From: Acanthamoeba castellanii str. Neff
Taxonomy: Eukaryota; Discosea; Longamoebia; Acanthamoebidae
NCBI RefSeq assembly: GCF_000313135.1
Contig: NW_004457554.1
Span: forward strand, 67,718 to 131,717
DNA: 64,000 nt
Direction: 5' to 3'
The position numbers were made by a program, and so were the translations under genes. How positions within the stretch are numbered: the stretch's first letter is position 1; each line of letters begins with the position of its first letter. Of this stretch, positions 10,453 to 21,859 are shown piece after piece. The notes under the pieces are model-generated. The model did not search any database. It saw only the letters and a program-made list of their open reading frames with translations, and was not told where the DNA came from.

Positions 10453-12070
10453 ATGAGCAGCAAGAAGAAGTCGTCTTCGTCTTCGAAGAAAGCGAAGGCC
10501 TCGATGACCGATATAGAGGACTACGATTCCGATGAATCGACTTCGTCCAGGCGCAGCATCTCGTCATCGGCCTCGGCCTCGGGCGAGAAGAAGAAGCGAC
10601 GCGGTCTGCGTGGCCTATTCTCGAGGAGGAAGAAGAACAAGGACAAGGGCGAGGGCTCGATGACCGACTACGATGAATCGGAATCGGAGTACAGCGAATC
10701 CGACACCGACTCGGTATCGTCATCTCGATCGCGATCGCGACGTGGCAGCACAGAGAGCACGCGTAGCACGAGCAGCACGGCGAGCAAGAAGGAGAAGAAG
10801 GAGGAGAAGAAGCGAGAGAAGGAGGAGAAGAAGCGGGAGAAGGAGAGGGAGAAGGAGGAGAAGAAGCGGGAGAAGGAGAGGAAGAAGCGACTCAAGCGAG
10901 AGTCCTCCAGCGCATCCCTCGGCACACCCGAAACTGGCGGTACTACTCAATTTCTTTTATTAAAAGAAATAGTCCGATTTATTACTTCATCTTTATTTAT
11001 TTATTTATTTATTTATTATTGTTAATCGTTTTATTTTCTTTAATTTATTCCTTTTCTAAACAGGCGAGAAGTCGAAGAGGCGGTCCATCTTGGGAATCAA
11101 AAAGAAAAAGAAGAAGGGCAGCGACGGTGACAGCTACACCGACTACAGCGACTCGGAGAACGGCTCTGAGATCGGCGACTCAGGTACCACTGCCCCCTGC
11201 CCCATCAGTCGCCGCTGGCTCGTGAGTCGCCACGCCTATGATGACGATGACGACGACGATGACGACAGCGCCGCTCGGCTGCTTCATTGAGCGAATCTTA
11301 CGCATTGCGCTCTCTCCTCCATTTCGCAGAGTCTGAGTTCGACAGCGACAGCGACGGTGATCGGGGCAAGAAGGGACGAGGAAGCAAGATCTCGTCTCAT
11401 CGAAGTACGCATTCGTTCTTCGTTCTTCTTCTTCGTTCTTCTTCTGACGTTCGTCTAACAACCTCTTGTCCTCGTTCGCTCGCTCGCTCGCTCGCTCTGT
11501 GCGCACAGAGGGTCGCCAGGACTCTGATGAAGACTACGGCAGACGAGCAAAGAGCAAAAGCCCCCGAGGTATCCCTTCGTCAGAGAGGCAGTGAGTGTGT
11601 GCGTGTGCGTGAGTGCGTGCGATCATGTGTGTTGACGTGATCTCTTTCTCTCTTGTGGTAAAGGCGGCTATGGCGGCGGCGGTGGTGGTGGCGGCTACGG
11701 GCGTGGCGCCTACGATGACGACGATGACGACGACTACCGCCGAGGCGGTGGCGGCGCGCGGGGACGAGGAAACAGCGGTGGTGGCCGGGGCAGCTACGAA
11801 GGCGGCGGCGGACGAGGCGGCGGCGGAGGCGACGACGACGATGAGTTCATTCCGGCCGAGGTGCTGCGGCTCGAGGACGGCAGCGAGAAGGTGCTGAACG
11901 ACGGTTCGGGCGGGCGAGGCGGCGGTGGTTATGGCACGATGGACGAGCAGGTGCCCAAGGAGCAGCTGCGGCTCAACGACCGGGACTACGAGGAGGCCAT
12001 GAAGTTTGCCAGCGAGGCCACCGCGCTCATGTCAGGCCGCAAGACCTGTACCTACTGCCTCCTCTCCTGA
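10453..12070 (+). CDS. Low-complexity K/S/G-rich protein with C-terminal CaaX box
   Basis: Five exons (10453-10939, 11064-11183, 11330-11404, 11509-11568, 11664-12070) join in one frame to 382 residues. No folded domain is recognised. The N-terminal half is serine-rich, then a long charged helix of KKEEKKREK-type repeats (about residues 110-150), then serine/aspartate-rich patches, then a glycine-rich run of YGGGGGGGYGRG type. The last ~70 residues are more ordered (VPKEQLRLNDRDYEEAMKF). The protein ends in CTYCLLS: CLLS is a good CaaX farnesylation signal, with a second cysteine three residues before the box that could be palmitoylated. I infer a membrane-anchored, mostly disordered scaffold. 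ATG 10453 was chosen because no upstream ATG exists in frame. Confidence 0.7.
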
Positions 12071-12432
12071 TCTCCTGATCAGCCATCATCACCAGCGTCA
12101 GCAGCAAATCACCACCAATTTTAGAAGGTGGTGATGGTGGTGGTGTGAAGCTGGCAAATGTAAGAATGAAGAAAAAGAAGAAAAGATATTTAACAACTGT
12201 AGGGCAGATAAATGCACAGCTGTAGGTCAAGTTGTACCACAACATCGGTTGGCCCTGAAGCAGAGCGGACATTCGGGGTGATGGAATTTCGGGTTGCAGC
12301 GCAAACGTCCAATTGCGCCGCAAGACTAAAACTAAAAATTAAAAATAAAACCATAAAAAAAGTCAGCAGAAGAGAAGAAGCAAACATAGAGAGGGAGGAG
12401 TTTCTGTTGCTGATACTGGTTCGGTATAAATA
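12071..12432. other. Intergenic, promoter of RhoGAP-SH3 gene
   Basis: 362 bases with no supported gene, AT-richer than the exons. It ends in a TATA-like box directly before the RhoGAP start codon. Confidence 0.5.
12425..12432 (+). promoter_or_regulatory. TATA-like box abutting the RhoGAP start codon
   Basis: The string TATAAATA sits immediately upstream of ATG 12433. If it is a true TATA box, transcription would start some 25-30 bases downstream and exclude that ATG, so the two readings exclude each other. Confidence 0.3.
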
Positions 12433-14261
12433 ATGGATCTGAGTTCATCTTCGAGCAAATCCAAGCTCGTCAGCACCTTTCGGCGTCGTGCCGGCTCCCT
12501 GTCGCGGTACCTCCCATCAGAATATTTATTTTAAGGGTCACATTTATTTGTCATGCATCAGAGCATTTTACAATAAATAAATGATAAATAATAATTATTA
12601 AGTTATTTTATAAAACGAACATAGGGGCTCGCTGGCGAAGAACAAGAACAAGGAAAAGGACAAGTCGCACTCCCTCACCTCCGCCCTCCGCATTTCTGGT
12701 CCCACCAACTACCGCAACAACTCGGTCACAGGTACACGCCGCACACACCGCACACGCCGCACACACACAACACATGTCACCGCGCACGCGGCGTGCTGAC
12801 GGCCGTGAGTGTCGCGACAATCGAGGCCTGTTCGGTGTGCCGTTGGCGGCGGCGCTCAAGGAGCACGTGGAGGCGGGCTTCAAAGTGCCGCCCTTCATCG
12901 AGCAGGTGTGTCTCCACATCGAACAGACCATGCTCCACACCCAGGGCATGTTCCGCCTGGCGGCCAACGCCGAAGCCCTCGAGAAATGCCGCAACGCGCT
13001 CAACGATGGTATCGTCACTGTGCGGTGTGTGCGGTGTGTGCGGTGTGTGCGGTGTGTGCGGTGTGTGCGGTGTGTGCGGTGTGTGCGGTGTGTGCGGTGT
13101 GTGCGGTGTGGGCGATGACTGATGTGCTGAGGTGCGTGCAGGCAAAACGCTGGACTTGTGGCACATGGACGATCTGGTGATATGTGACCTGCTCAAGCTG
13201 TACCTGCGCCAGCTGCCCGAACCTCTGCTCACCTTCGAACTCTACGATTGCTTCCTGGCCAAGGCCAAGGCCGCCCTCCGTACGCCCACGCCGCACGCAC
13301 CGCACACGCCGCACGCACCGCACACGCACCTAACCACTTCATTTGCTGCGATCTGTGCAGGTATGGGGCAGCCGGTGGATCTGCACGGGCTGGTGGACCT
13401 GCTGCCCACGCCCAACCAGCGACTGCTCAAGCGAATCGTGTACACCCTGCGCAAGGTGAGCCAGCACTCGGCCCAGAACAAGATGAACGAGGACAACCTG
13501 GGCATGATCTTCGGACCCAATCTTCTGCGCGCCCTCGCCGGTAACGCACACGCCGCACGCACCGCACACACCGCACACGCCGCACACGCCGCACACGCAC
13601 ACAACGTCGTCTTGCGTGTCGTCTGTCGTGTCGTGTCGTCTCACATTTTTTTTTTATTTTTTGGCATTGCAGGTCCTGACGAGCAGCTTCTGGAGGACTT
13701 TGCACACATCAACGGCATCACGCTGGCGCTCATCAAAAACTACGACAGCCTTTTCGCCAAGGTTGACTACGAGCCCCACTACAAGTGCTACGTACGGGAC
13801 CCGCCTCCCGCTCTAACCCCCCCCAAGCTGTCACAGTCTTTTGACATCGCTTTCGCTCTTTTCCTTCTTCTTTCTCTTTTAGGTCCGAGCGCTCTTTGAC
13901 TATGAGCCGCCGCCCCACACGCAAGGCGAGGTTCGGAGCTAAAAATCACGGTTAGTGTAGTGTGTTGCGCTACTCACCTGTTTCTCTGCGCGCAATCGAT
14001 TCCCCACAGCTGCGTGTGCGACAGGGCGATGTGTTGATGGTGGTGGAGATCCACGGCAGCGGCTGGTGGCTCGGCGAGCTTTCCTACGGCGGCGGCGGTC
14101 GATCGCCACCAGAGAGCGCACCGCCCGACTACCAGGGCGAGAAGATCATCCGGCAGGTGGGCTACTTCCCCGCTACCTACTGCGCCTACCTCAGCGGCCG
14201 CGAGTGCCAGACCCACGACAACGAGCAAGCCTGGGAGGAGGGCCACTACCCCACCGCCTGA
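12433..14261 (+). CDS. RhoGAP domain protein with C-terminal SH3
   Basis: Eight exons (12433-12506, 12625-12731, 12826-13008, 13142-13279, 13361-13540, 13673-13791, 13883-13930, 14010-14261) give 366 residues. After a basic serine-rich head, residues ~62-260 form a RhoGAP domain: FGVPL at the start, TQGMFRLAAN with the arginine finger R104, LPEPLLTFELYD, the NKMNEDNLGMIFGPNLLR motif and a closing helix. Residues ~268-345 are an SH3 domain (ALFDYEPPP, GDVLMVVE, GWWLGEL, VGYFPATYC) with a 20-residue glycine/proline-rich insertion in the loop after GWW. It should accelerate GTP hydrolysis on Rho/Rac-type GTPases, localised through SH3 ligands. Intron 3 is a 9-bp minisatellite. The start codon is uncertain because of the TATA-like box beside it. 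Confidence 0.88.
13019..13111 (+). repeat. Intronic 9-bp minisatellite (TGTGCGGTG)n
   Basis: About ten near-perfect copies fill RhoGAP intron 3. No copy contributes a stop codon on either strand, which explains the long spurious open frames over it. Confidence 0.9.
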
Positions 14262-14280
14262 TAATGATGATTGTACACAC

Positions 14281-14700
14281 GACGAGCCTCTTGATTTTTA
14301 AATTTTTTTTTGAACGAGTAGTTGGTGTCGAGACCGAGGCGTTGACGACGAAGTACCAGATCTCGACGATCTCACCAGCGTGGTCGAAGTAACAGTCCAA
14401 AAGCCGGGAAAGGGAGTGATGACTCACGCAGAGCTGGTCAGGAGGAAAGGATGCTGTAGCGCTTCAACAAAAACGTCAGACGATCTTCGGGCTCCGGCTC
14501 GAGCAGGCCACGCGCCAGGTCCAGCCCCTCGTCGGAGCACCATCATCACACCAGCACCGCGGTGGCCACTTTTTTTGGGTTGGGGGGGGGGGCATAAAAC
14601 CGTGGGCCGAGCTTCTTGCGCTCCTCCACACTGAAGAAGGACTGAGTCAGATCTGACTGCGGCCAGACCCGGGGAATATAATAGCAACATGTGAGAAAAG
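14281..14700 (-). pseudogene. Protein-kinase-like gene relic
   Basis: On the minus strand, short stretches in different frames resemble a kinase C-lobe. GLDLARGLLEPEPEDRLTF (about 14,530-14,474) is followed, after a one-base shift in a T run, by VEALQHPFLL, matching the usual subdomain XI pattern in which the arginine of PEDRLT precedes EALxHPF. Upstream, SFFSVEERKKLGPRFY is readable up to a C homopolymer (14,582-14,592). No start, catalytic loop or continuous frame exists. I read this as the decayed end of a kinase gene; the evidence is suggestive only. Confidence 0.35.
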
Positions 14701-14770
14701 CGGAGTCGCTATCGATTGAATACAAGCAACTTTATTGTGGCCACACCTTGTCAGGCGGACCACTTCTGGT

Positions 14771-15916
14771 TCACTCCCGGGCTTCTCTGTCGACGGTCTC
14801 CTGGATGACGTAGACGCTCCGCGAGGGGTTGATAAGGCTCTTGATGGCGGCGTTGTTGGCGATCGCCGTCCTCCACTCCTCCAGGTCTATGCTGCCGTCC
14901 TGTAATACACAGAAATGAATGAATGAATAAATACAAAAATGACAACAACATAATAATAAATAAATAATAATAACAAATAATAATAAAACGAAGGTGAGAA
15001 GGCTGCCTTGTTGGTGTCGGCTTTGAAGATGTCGTCGATGTTCTTGTCGAGGAGGGATTGCTTGGCGTTCGCGGCGAGATCGAGGAGCTCCTTCTTGTGG
15101 GCCAGCTTGCCCCGCTTGATGTGCTCCTTCGCGATCTTCTCCGCCACCGTGAACGTGATCTCTGTTGGCCCCTCCCCACCATCAGATCACCGCACGGCAC
15201 GCACACGCAGGACCACACACGCACACGCGCAACCGCACACACAGGACCACACGACGCACAACACGATATCGGGTACCGAGGTAGCCGAGGAGCTCGGCCT
15301 TGGAGATGCGTCCGTTGTTGTCGAGGTCGATGGCCTTGAACACCAGCTCGGCCTTGTCCTGCTCCGATCCCTCGCACAGCACCGACACCCCGTAGATCAA
15401 CTCGAACGGGTCCACTGCACGCACCGTGAAAGTTGTATTTATCTATTCATTACTTTTATTACCACTGTTTCGTTTTCATTATTATTTGCACTTTAAACCA
15501 CTTTTTTGAGCATTTCAGTAATATTTGAATTAAATATAATACATATGCATATTTAGCATTTAATGCTAAATGGAGTACATATTAAATAGGAATGAAAATA
15601 AAAATATTAATATATAAATATATCGGTATAGGTGGGGGTACCTTTGCCGTCGTGGTTGGTGTCGAGGAGGTGGAAGGTGAGCTGGGCCTCGTCGTGGTTG
15701 AACAGCGGCTGGTGGTAGGTACGGTTGACCTCCTCCACCACCTTGAGGAACGGCTTCAGCGCGATGGGGGCCCTTGCTGTTGCCCTTGGCCTTGAAGGCC
15801 TCCATGAGCGCCGTCACCTCCTCCACCGACAGGTAGGTGCCGCTGGCCACTTCTGCCGCGCTCACCTCCTCCAGCCCCTTTGTCCCACCCCCCAACGCAT
15901 TCAGCACCTTCTTCAT
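14771..15916 (-). CDS. Three-EF-hand calcium-binding protein (one frame break in exon 1)
   Basis: Four exons on the minus strand: 15916-15642, 15414-15277, 15161-15007 and 14899-14771, about 232 residues. Three canonical 12-residue calcium loops are present: DTNHDGKVDPFE (split by intron 1), DLDNNGRISKAE and DTNKDGSIDLEE. Between loops 2 and 3 is a long helical spacer (ITFTVAEKIAKEHIKRGKLA). The layout recalls calcineurin B-like or recoverin-like sensors but I cannot name the family. Exon 1 needs two extra bases near 15,773, in a run of five C, to keep frame; everything else joins cleanly, so either the assembly is short there or this copy is also damaged. Intron 3 (15006-14900) uses a GC donor. 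An upstream in-frame ATG (15979) is possible. The gene is inverted relative to 9,029-9,983. Confidence 0.6.
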
Positions 15917-16158
15917 CTTCTTTTCTTTTCTTCTACGTTTGTCTTCTTTTCTGCCCCTTCCGGAAAAAATAGATCTCATTTAGATGAAATAATCATGAAA
16001 ACCGTGAAAAATGATAAATAAAAATATGCTTTTGTTTTTTTGTTAATGTTGCTATGTACAAGATTGTGTTCTTACAGCAGGGCACAGACGACATGGAGCT
16101 TCTTTCTCACTTCAGGCGAGAGAATTTCTCTGTGAGAAGGAAGGAAGATGATGATAGT

Positions 16159-19100
16159 TCACTGTGTGAGTTTCAACGAGCGAGGTGCAACGAAGAGAGA
16201 GTTGGGCGCACGAACCCACAACGTCGGCAGGCTCTCTGGGCGATGCGGCGCCTCCACCACGCAAGCCACCGTTGGGCAGCGTCACAATGCACTACGCACA
16301 TCCAAGCGCATTTTAGTTGTGTGTTGTGTGTTGTGTGTTGTGTGTTATGTGGTTGGCGTGGAGGGCGTACGTCGTTGATGCGGGAGATCCATTCGAATTT
16401 CTCTTCGGCCGAAGAGGCCTGGAGGGTGATCTGGCCGCTGCTGTCGTCCATGCGCACGATGCAGAACACGAGCCCCTCGGCGTCGTTGCCGCTCCACAGC
16501 AGCACGTTGGTGATGGCGATCGGGCCGCTGCGAATCACGAACTTCTTCTTGCTCGCCTTCTTGAACATGTTGCCCTCCTCGGACGCGACGAGGAGCATGT
16601 CGTTGAAGAGGAACAGGTGGCCGTTCTTGACCTTGACCGGCGTCTTGGTGCCCACGAACACTTTCTTGAACGTGCCGTGCGCGACCAACCGACGATGCGG
16701 CGAGATCAGCTTCAGCGGCTGCCAGGCAAAGAGGAGGAACAGAGTAATGAGTCTTCAAACCAAGTGTGCGTGTGTCGTGTCGTGTCGTGTCGTGTCGTGT
16801 CGTTGCGTCGTGGATGATGTACCTCTTCGCCGGCGTTGGTGATGAAGTTGTTCTGAAGCTGGATCAGCTTGACCAGGTTTTCAGATTGTCGCTTCTTTTC
16901 GTTGATTTCTTCAGTGACCCACACCAGCACGAGCTTCCGGTCAGCTCACCGCACACACACCACCGCACACGCACACGGCACGATACGAAACACAAGGAGA
17001 GGGAGAAGCGGACCCAGCACGACTTCGGCGATGCGGGTGTAGCACTTGTCGAGCGCAGCGTAGTCGGGGTGGGTCGGCTCCGTGTGTTTGAGGATCTCCT
17101 TGAGCAGAAGCGGGTACTTGGTCACGCGCTGCATTGGTTTGATCAAATAGCTCTCCAGGTCGAGCAGATTGCACTCGGGCCTGTTTTTGATTTCCTGTTT
17201 TGTTTGGTGGCGATCAGTACGGTGTGTGCGGTCGTGTGTCGTGTGTCGTGTGTCGTGTGTCGTGTGTCGTGTGTCGTGTGTCGTGTGTCGTGTGTCGTGT
17301 GTCGTGTGTCGTGTGTCGTGTGTCGTGTGTCGTGTGTCGTGTGTCGTGTGTCGTGTGTCGTGTGTCGTGTGTCGTGTGTCGTGTGTCGTGTGTCGTGTGT
17401 CGTGTGTCGTGTGTCGTGTGTCGTGTGTCGTGTGAGGTGTTAGGTACCTCGAGCACTTGCTGGAGCTGGGGCTTGGCCTTCTTGAGCTCCTGCAGCCGCT
17501 CGATGGCGGCGGCCTGGTTGGCGCAGTACTCAAAGTACATCTTGAGGAAGTCCACGAATCGCGCGAAGCGCCGGCCCACGTCCTGCTCGGCCGCTGGCAA
17601 CTCCTCGACGCCCTGGAGCGACGTGAGCAGCTCCTCGTTGAGCATCCGCAGCTGCTCGACGTTGGAGAACACCACCCCGATGTCCTCCACCGAGAACAGG
17701 CCCTGCGCGCGCAGCGGCTTCATCCACGCCTGGCCATCCATTTTGTTCGCAATAACGCGTCAGCGGACTAGAATGCACGGAATGCAACACGCACGACCGC
17801 ACACGCACACGCACACACGCGCATGTGTGAACAAAGACGTGTACCTCGACGATGAGAGAGAGGTCGCGGAAGTAGGACTTCTCGGTGTGGATGAGTTCGT
17901 TGACGACGAGTTGTCGCAGCTCGCGCGGGCTGAGCGGCGTGGGCGGCACGCCGCCGGTGGCCGACGCGGCCGCGACAGAGCCCGCAGCGCCGCCGCCACA
18001 AATGCGGGTGATAGACACGTGGGCCAGAGGGTCGTCGAGTTCGCCGTCAGACAGGCCTGGCATTGATCACGCGTGTCATGAGTTGTCATCGCACGACACG
18101 CACGGCACACGCAACACGACGTGACACGCGCATACCTTCGTCAGTAAGCTTGCGACGCGGCGCGCCCTTGAGCTCGGCAGCGGCGCCGGCCGAGTTGCTG
18201 CGCTCCTTGCGCTCCTCGCTGCGTCGGATGGCCATGCCGGCGATATCGGTGCCCTTGCGCGGCCGCAGCGGCCGCTCCTGCGACCCGCACGCCGCGGGCG
18301 GCTGCTTCTTCGTGGCGCCGCGGGGCGACACCATCGACATCAGCGGATTCGACACATGCATCACCATCGACTGCGGCACATTCTTCTCGCTCACCGTCCG
18401 CTTCAGCATCTTATTGTTCTCCTTTTCTTTCTCCTTTTCCTTCTCTTTCTCCTTCTTCAGCTGTTGCTGCTGGTGTTGATGTTGTTGGTGGTGGAGCTGG
18501 TGGAGCTGGCCCTGGAGCTCGCGCGCCTTCTCCTCGACGTTGCGCTCGACGAGCGACGGCAGCGGGTAGCCGCCGCGCGGCGAGAGCGGCGACGCGTGGT
18601 GGTAGGCCGACGACGTGGGCGAACAGGAAGGTGACGACGACGTGGGGGATCCGGCGCTCGGCGCCGCAGGCGCGGTGATGACGGAGTGGTTGCGGGCGAG
18701 AGCGGTGTCGGCCGTGTTGCTGCGTCGGCGTCGGTCCTGCGATGGCGAGGCCGCGGGCGACGGGAACGACGCCGACGAGCCCAGCGGAATCTTAGGAATG
18801 CTTGGGCTACCGCTGCCGCTGCCGTCGCCGGAGCCGGGCGAGGGCAGATGGACCACGGCCGGCGTCGCGAGCAGCGGCTTGCGGGGCGGTGGCGGCGGCG
18901 GCGGATACGACGCCGGCAGCGGCGGCAGCGATAGTCCTTCGCCCAGCGCCAGCGGCGGCAACGACGGACCACCTGACGACGGCGACGGCGACGGCAACGA
19001 GTGCGACGACGACGACGTGGCCAGCGGCGACGCACAGGCGTAGGACGAGGAGGACGGCGACGACACCGGCGACGAACCAGGCGGCGTCGAGACGTATGTC

Positions 19101-19780
19101 GAAGAGTGGGGCGACGACGCGGGCGACGCGGCCTGCGGCGATCGCGCGCCTCCTGTCGTCAGGCTGCTCGACGGCTTGGGCGACGACGGTACGGGCGGCG
19201 GCGGCGCGCGCTTGTTGGGCGGCATGAGCGGCGGTGGCCGGTGGTAGGCGGTTGCGGCGGACGTGAGAGGCGATGAGGCCGCCGGGGAATAGGTGGGCGC
19301 GCTGCGGGGCGAGGTGGGCGGCGAGTGCAGGGGCAGGTGCGGCGTCGGCGGGGACGGCGGGCACGAGGGCAGGGTCGGCGACGACGCCGACAGACCGCGC
19401 GGGCTGCCGAGGCCGTTCTTGAGCGGCGGCGTTGGCCCGGCGGCAGCGGCGGTGGTGGGGCCGCTGCCCAGGCTGCCGGTGAGGGCGGCCGGGCCGCGCT
19501 TGCGGACGAGCTCGTTGACGAGATCGCCGTGGGAGACGTGGTGCTGCAGGGCACGGGCAGGGCCTGGGCCAGGCGCCTGGGTGTGTGCCCGCGGCGACAT
19601 GGGCGACTCGGCGGCCTTTTGGGCTGCGTTTGCGACTGTCGAGTGCGCACGCGGCAACGAACGAACGAACGTGAGGAGGAAAGCGGAAAGAAGAAAGGGG
19701 GTGGGGGATGCGATACCTGATGTTGTTGGGGGCGGGGAGCTGGCGGCCAGCTTGGCCTCTCTGCTCTTGAAGAACATCAT
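16159..19780 (-). CDS. RhoGEF with DH-PH module and long disordered head
   Basis: Exons on the minus strand: 19780-19717, 19623-18136, 18056-17845, 17729-17448, 17194-17014, 16944-16823, 16718-16371 and a short last exon near 16251-16159, about 929 residues. The first ~517 residues are proline/serine-rich and probably disordered. The DH domain starts about residue 560 (VVNELIHTEKSYFRDLSL), continues with DIGVVFSNVEQLRMLNEELL and ends with the conserved YLIKPMQRVTKYPLLLKEIL helix. A PH domain follows (about 784-899: GTFKKVFVGTKTPV, HLFLFNDMLLVAS, FEWISRIND). This is a classical Dbl-type exchange factor for Rho/Rac GTPases, membrane-directed by PH. The C-terminal exon is uncertain; an alternative acceptor would end the protein at 16173. 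Intron 17447-17195 is mostly a 7-bp minisatellite. Confidence 0.88.
17233..17434. repeat. Intronic 7-bp minisatellite (CGTGTGT)n
   Basis: About 28 nearly perfect copies lie inside an intron of the RhoGEF gene (the transcribed strand form is ACACACG). It is the longest tandem array in the window and contains no stop codon in any frame. Confidence 0.95.
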
Positions 19781-20293
19781 GTTGAAGCGATGATGTGATG
19801 CTAATCCGATTGAGATCAAAGAGGCCTTCAACGAGAGTCCACCTTCTGGACTAAAATGATGGAAACAAAATCGTCTTTGTAGAAGGGTGCCTCGATCTTG
19901 CTCCTCTCCACTTCTACGTCCTTTTTGTTTGTAAAAAAGTTGAATGGCTCACGGCGTCGGGGTGATGGTCCACCACTACTCCATCGCGCGTGACGCCCAG
20001 GTGACACCCGCAGAACCCGGAGGAAGGAGGCCCAGTTCGTCGCATGGTGCCATCACTCCCGCACCAGGAGTCACAGCTTCTTGAACGTCCGGAGTTTACA
20101 TAATTTCCTTTGGGTTTTCTTTTCATTTCTGATCTCTTTATTTGAACCTCCACGCGTGGAATGAACGAGCTCTAGGGAGGTTGCGTCGCCTCAGAGGTCC
20201 TGCAGCCCACCATCTCTTCATCGTCTTCTTCGGCTGCTTTCTCCTTTTCCTTCTACTTCTACTTCTTCTTTTTGCATCAAGGCCAGAACGTGT
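19781..20293. other. Intergenic between RhoGEF and COMMD4
   Basis: 513 bases upstream of the RhoGEF start and downstream of the COMMD4 stop. A 79-residue open frame on the minus strand has no homology cue or codon bias and is not called. Probably RhoGEF promoter plus COMMD4 3' UTR. Confidence 0.45.
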
Positions 20294-21708
20294 TCATTCT
20301 CGTCCTTCTTCGTCGCCGGTGGGAATGGCCTCCATCATCGCTCGGGCGATTTGAAGCTCTACACGAAACAGAACATGCCGGTGTCAACAACAGATACATG
20401 AATATATATATATATATAATAAATAAATAAATATAAATATCATAAATAAAATGTGGGCACAAGAAGCCGTACCCGTGAGCAGGACTCGGAACTTGTCGGC
20501 ATCAATCTCGAAGGAGTGCTTGGTGTGCTTGTCCTTCGAGTCCTCGTGCGTGCGGGCCTCGGGCGAGCTCACCGTGAGTGCGAGCTGGACCGCAGGCGCG
20601 TTGACATTCTGAACAACCAAGCAAATGAGTAAGAGAAATAAAACAAACAACAAATAATAATAATACAAATAAATAATAAATAATAAATAGGTACGTTGAG
20701 GTTGTGCGAGGACAGCAGGTAGTCCACTCGCCAATCGAGAGACTTGATGGTGTCCACTGGGTGGGCGGAAGATAGGGGGTTGGTGAGAAGACAAGAAACG
20801 GGTGCAGAGGAGGAGGAGGAAGAGTGAAGAATAGATAGAACGGCGGGACGAGCGTACGTCTGAGCGAGCGCGAGTGGAGCTTCTCCTGGAGCGCCTGCTT
20901 GCTCTCGGCGAAGGGACGCACAAGGGAGTCGCAGTTCTCTGCCATTCACACGTTTCATTTATTAGACTAACGGCACGCACACGCACGACACACGGCACAC
21001 ACGGCGCACACGACACACACCACCGCACACAAGCAATGCAAGGTCTCGATTTGAGAAGAAGGCTTACCCTTGGGGAGACCGAGCTGCTGAAGCTCAGTGA
21101 CCAGCACTTGGTCGTCGACATTGTACTTGGCGCCGTTGGTGATGATGAAGTCCACCGCAGCGATGAGGGCCTTCACATCCGAATCAGCTGATACGCGCAA
21201 CACAGCATTGCAGCTCGAGTCAACAACTACAGCCACCGCTTGGGCCAACAGCGGTTGCGTGCCGTGTGCGGTTGATGTGCGTGCCGTGTGTTGTGTGTGT
21301 GTTGTGTTGTGCGTGCGTGTGCGTGCGTGCGTGCGTGCGCACGTACAAATGCCAGACTTGGACGTGTGGGTGATCACCTTCTCGAACTGAGCAGCACGAC
21401 GTGGCACGACCACCAGAAGCATGAGTGCTGAACTGTGGCGGCCGTGTGAGGAGGGAGGGGAGGTCGTACGTCGATGGTGCCAGTGAGGATGTGGGTGATG
21501 ACCTCCTTGACGATGAATTTGATTCGCACGGACGAGATTTTCGAAAGGATTTCGATCTCCTTGAGGAGCCAGTCGGGCGCATCGAGCTCTCCGCAAAATC
21601 TGAAACGCTACGCAATTGATTTGGGGGGGGGCAATTAAATAAACAAAATGTCCATCAAACATGGCACAAACGAAGGCCTGCAGAAGAAGGAAGGGATCGC
21701 AGTACCAT
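20294..21708 (-). CDS. COMMD4: COMM domain-containing protein 4
   Basis: Eight exons on the minus strand: 21708-21706 (the ATG alone), 21607-21470, 21386-21347, 21187-21068, 20938-20858, 20756-20695, 20608-20473 and 20358-20294, giving 214 residues with every junction in phase. It begins MRFRFCGELDAPDWLL, continues with SSVRIKFIVKEVI, a helical domain ending TELQQLGLPK, and a C-terminal COMM domain with LDWRVDYLLSS and the closing DADKFRVLLTELQIARAMME. Spacing and wording match COMMD4 of animals (about 200 residues). COMMD proteins assemble into a hetero-oligomer that, with CCDC22/CCDC93, forms the Commander complex for endosomal recycling of membrane proteins. The start-codon-only coding exon is unusual but is the only option that gives the expected N-terminus. 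Confidence 0.92.
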
Positions 21709-21859
21709 TTTGTGGAAAGCGCAAGAGAGATGGAGATGTAGCGACTGCAGGAAAAGGCGAAAGCAAAGCGAGCGCAATAAAACCTGAAATACTCTGCATT
21801 CCATGCCTTTTCTTATCATTATTATTATCTGCTCAATTTTTGGTCATTTTTTTGACAAG

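Noticed and set aside
17169..17443. Long open frames rich in Cys-Val-Arg-Ser or His-Thr-Asp-Arg
   Set aside because: They are translations of the stop-free 7-bp minisatellite inside a RhoGEF intron.
19914..20153. 79-residue minus-strand open frame between RhoGEF and COMMD4
   Set aside because: Short, without homology cues, ordinary composition for non-coding DNA.
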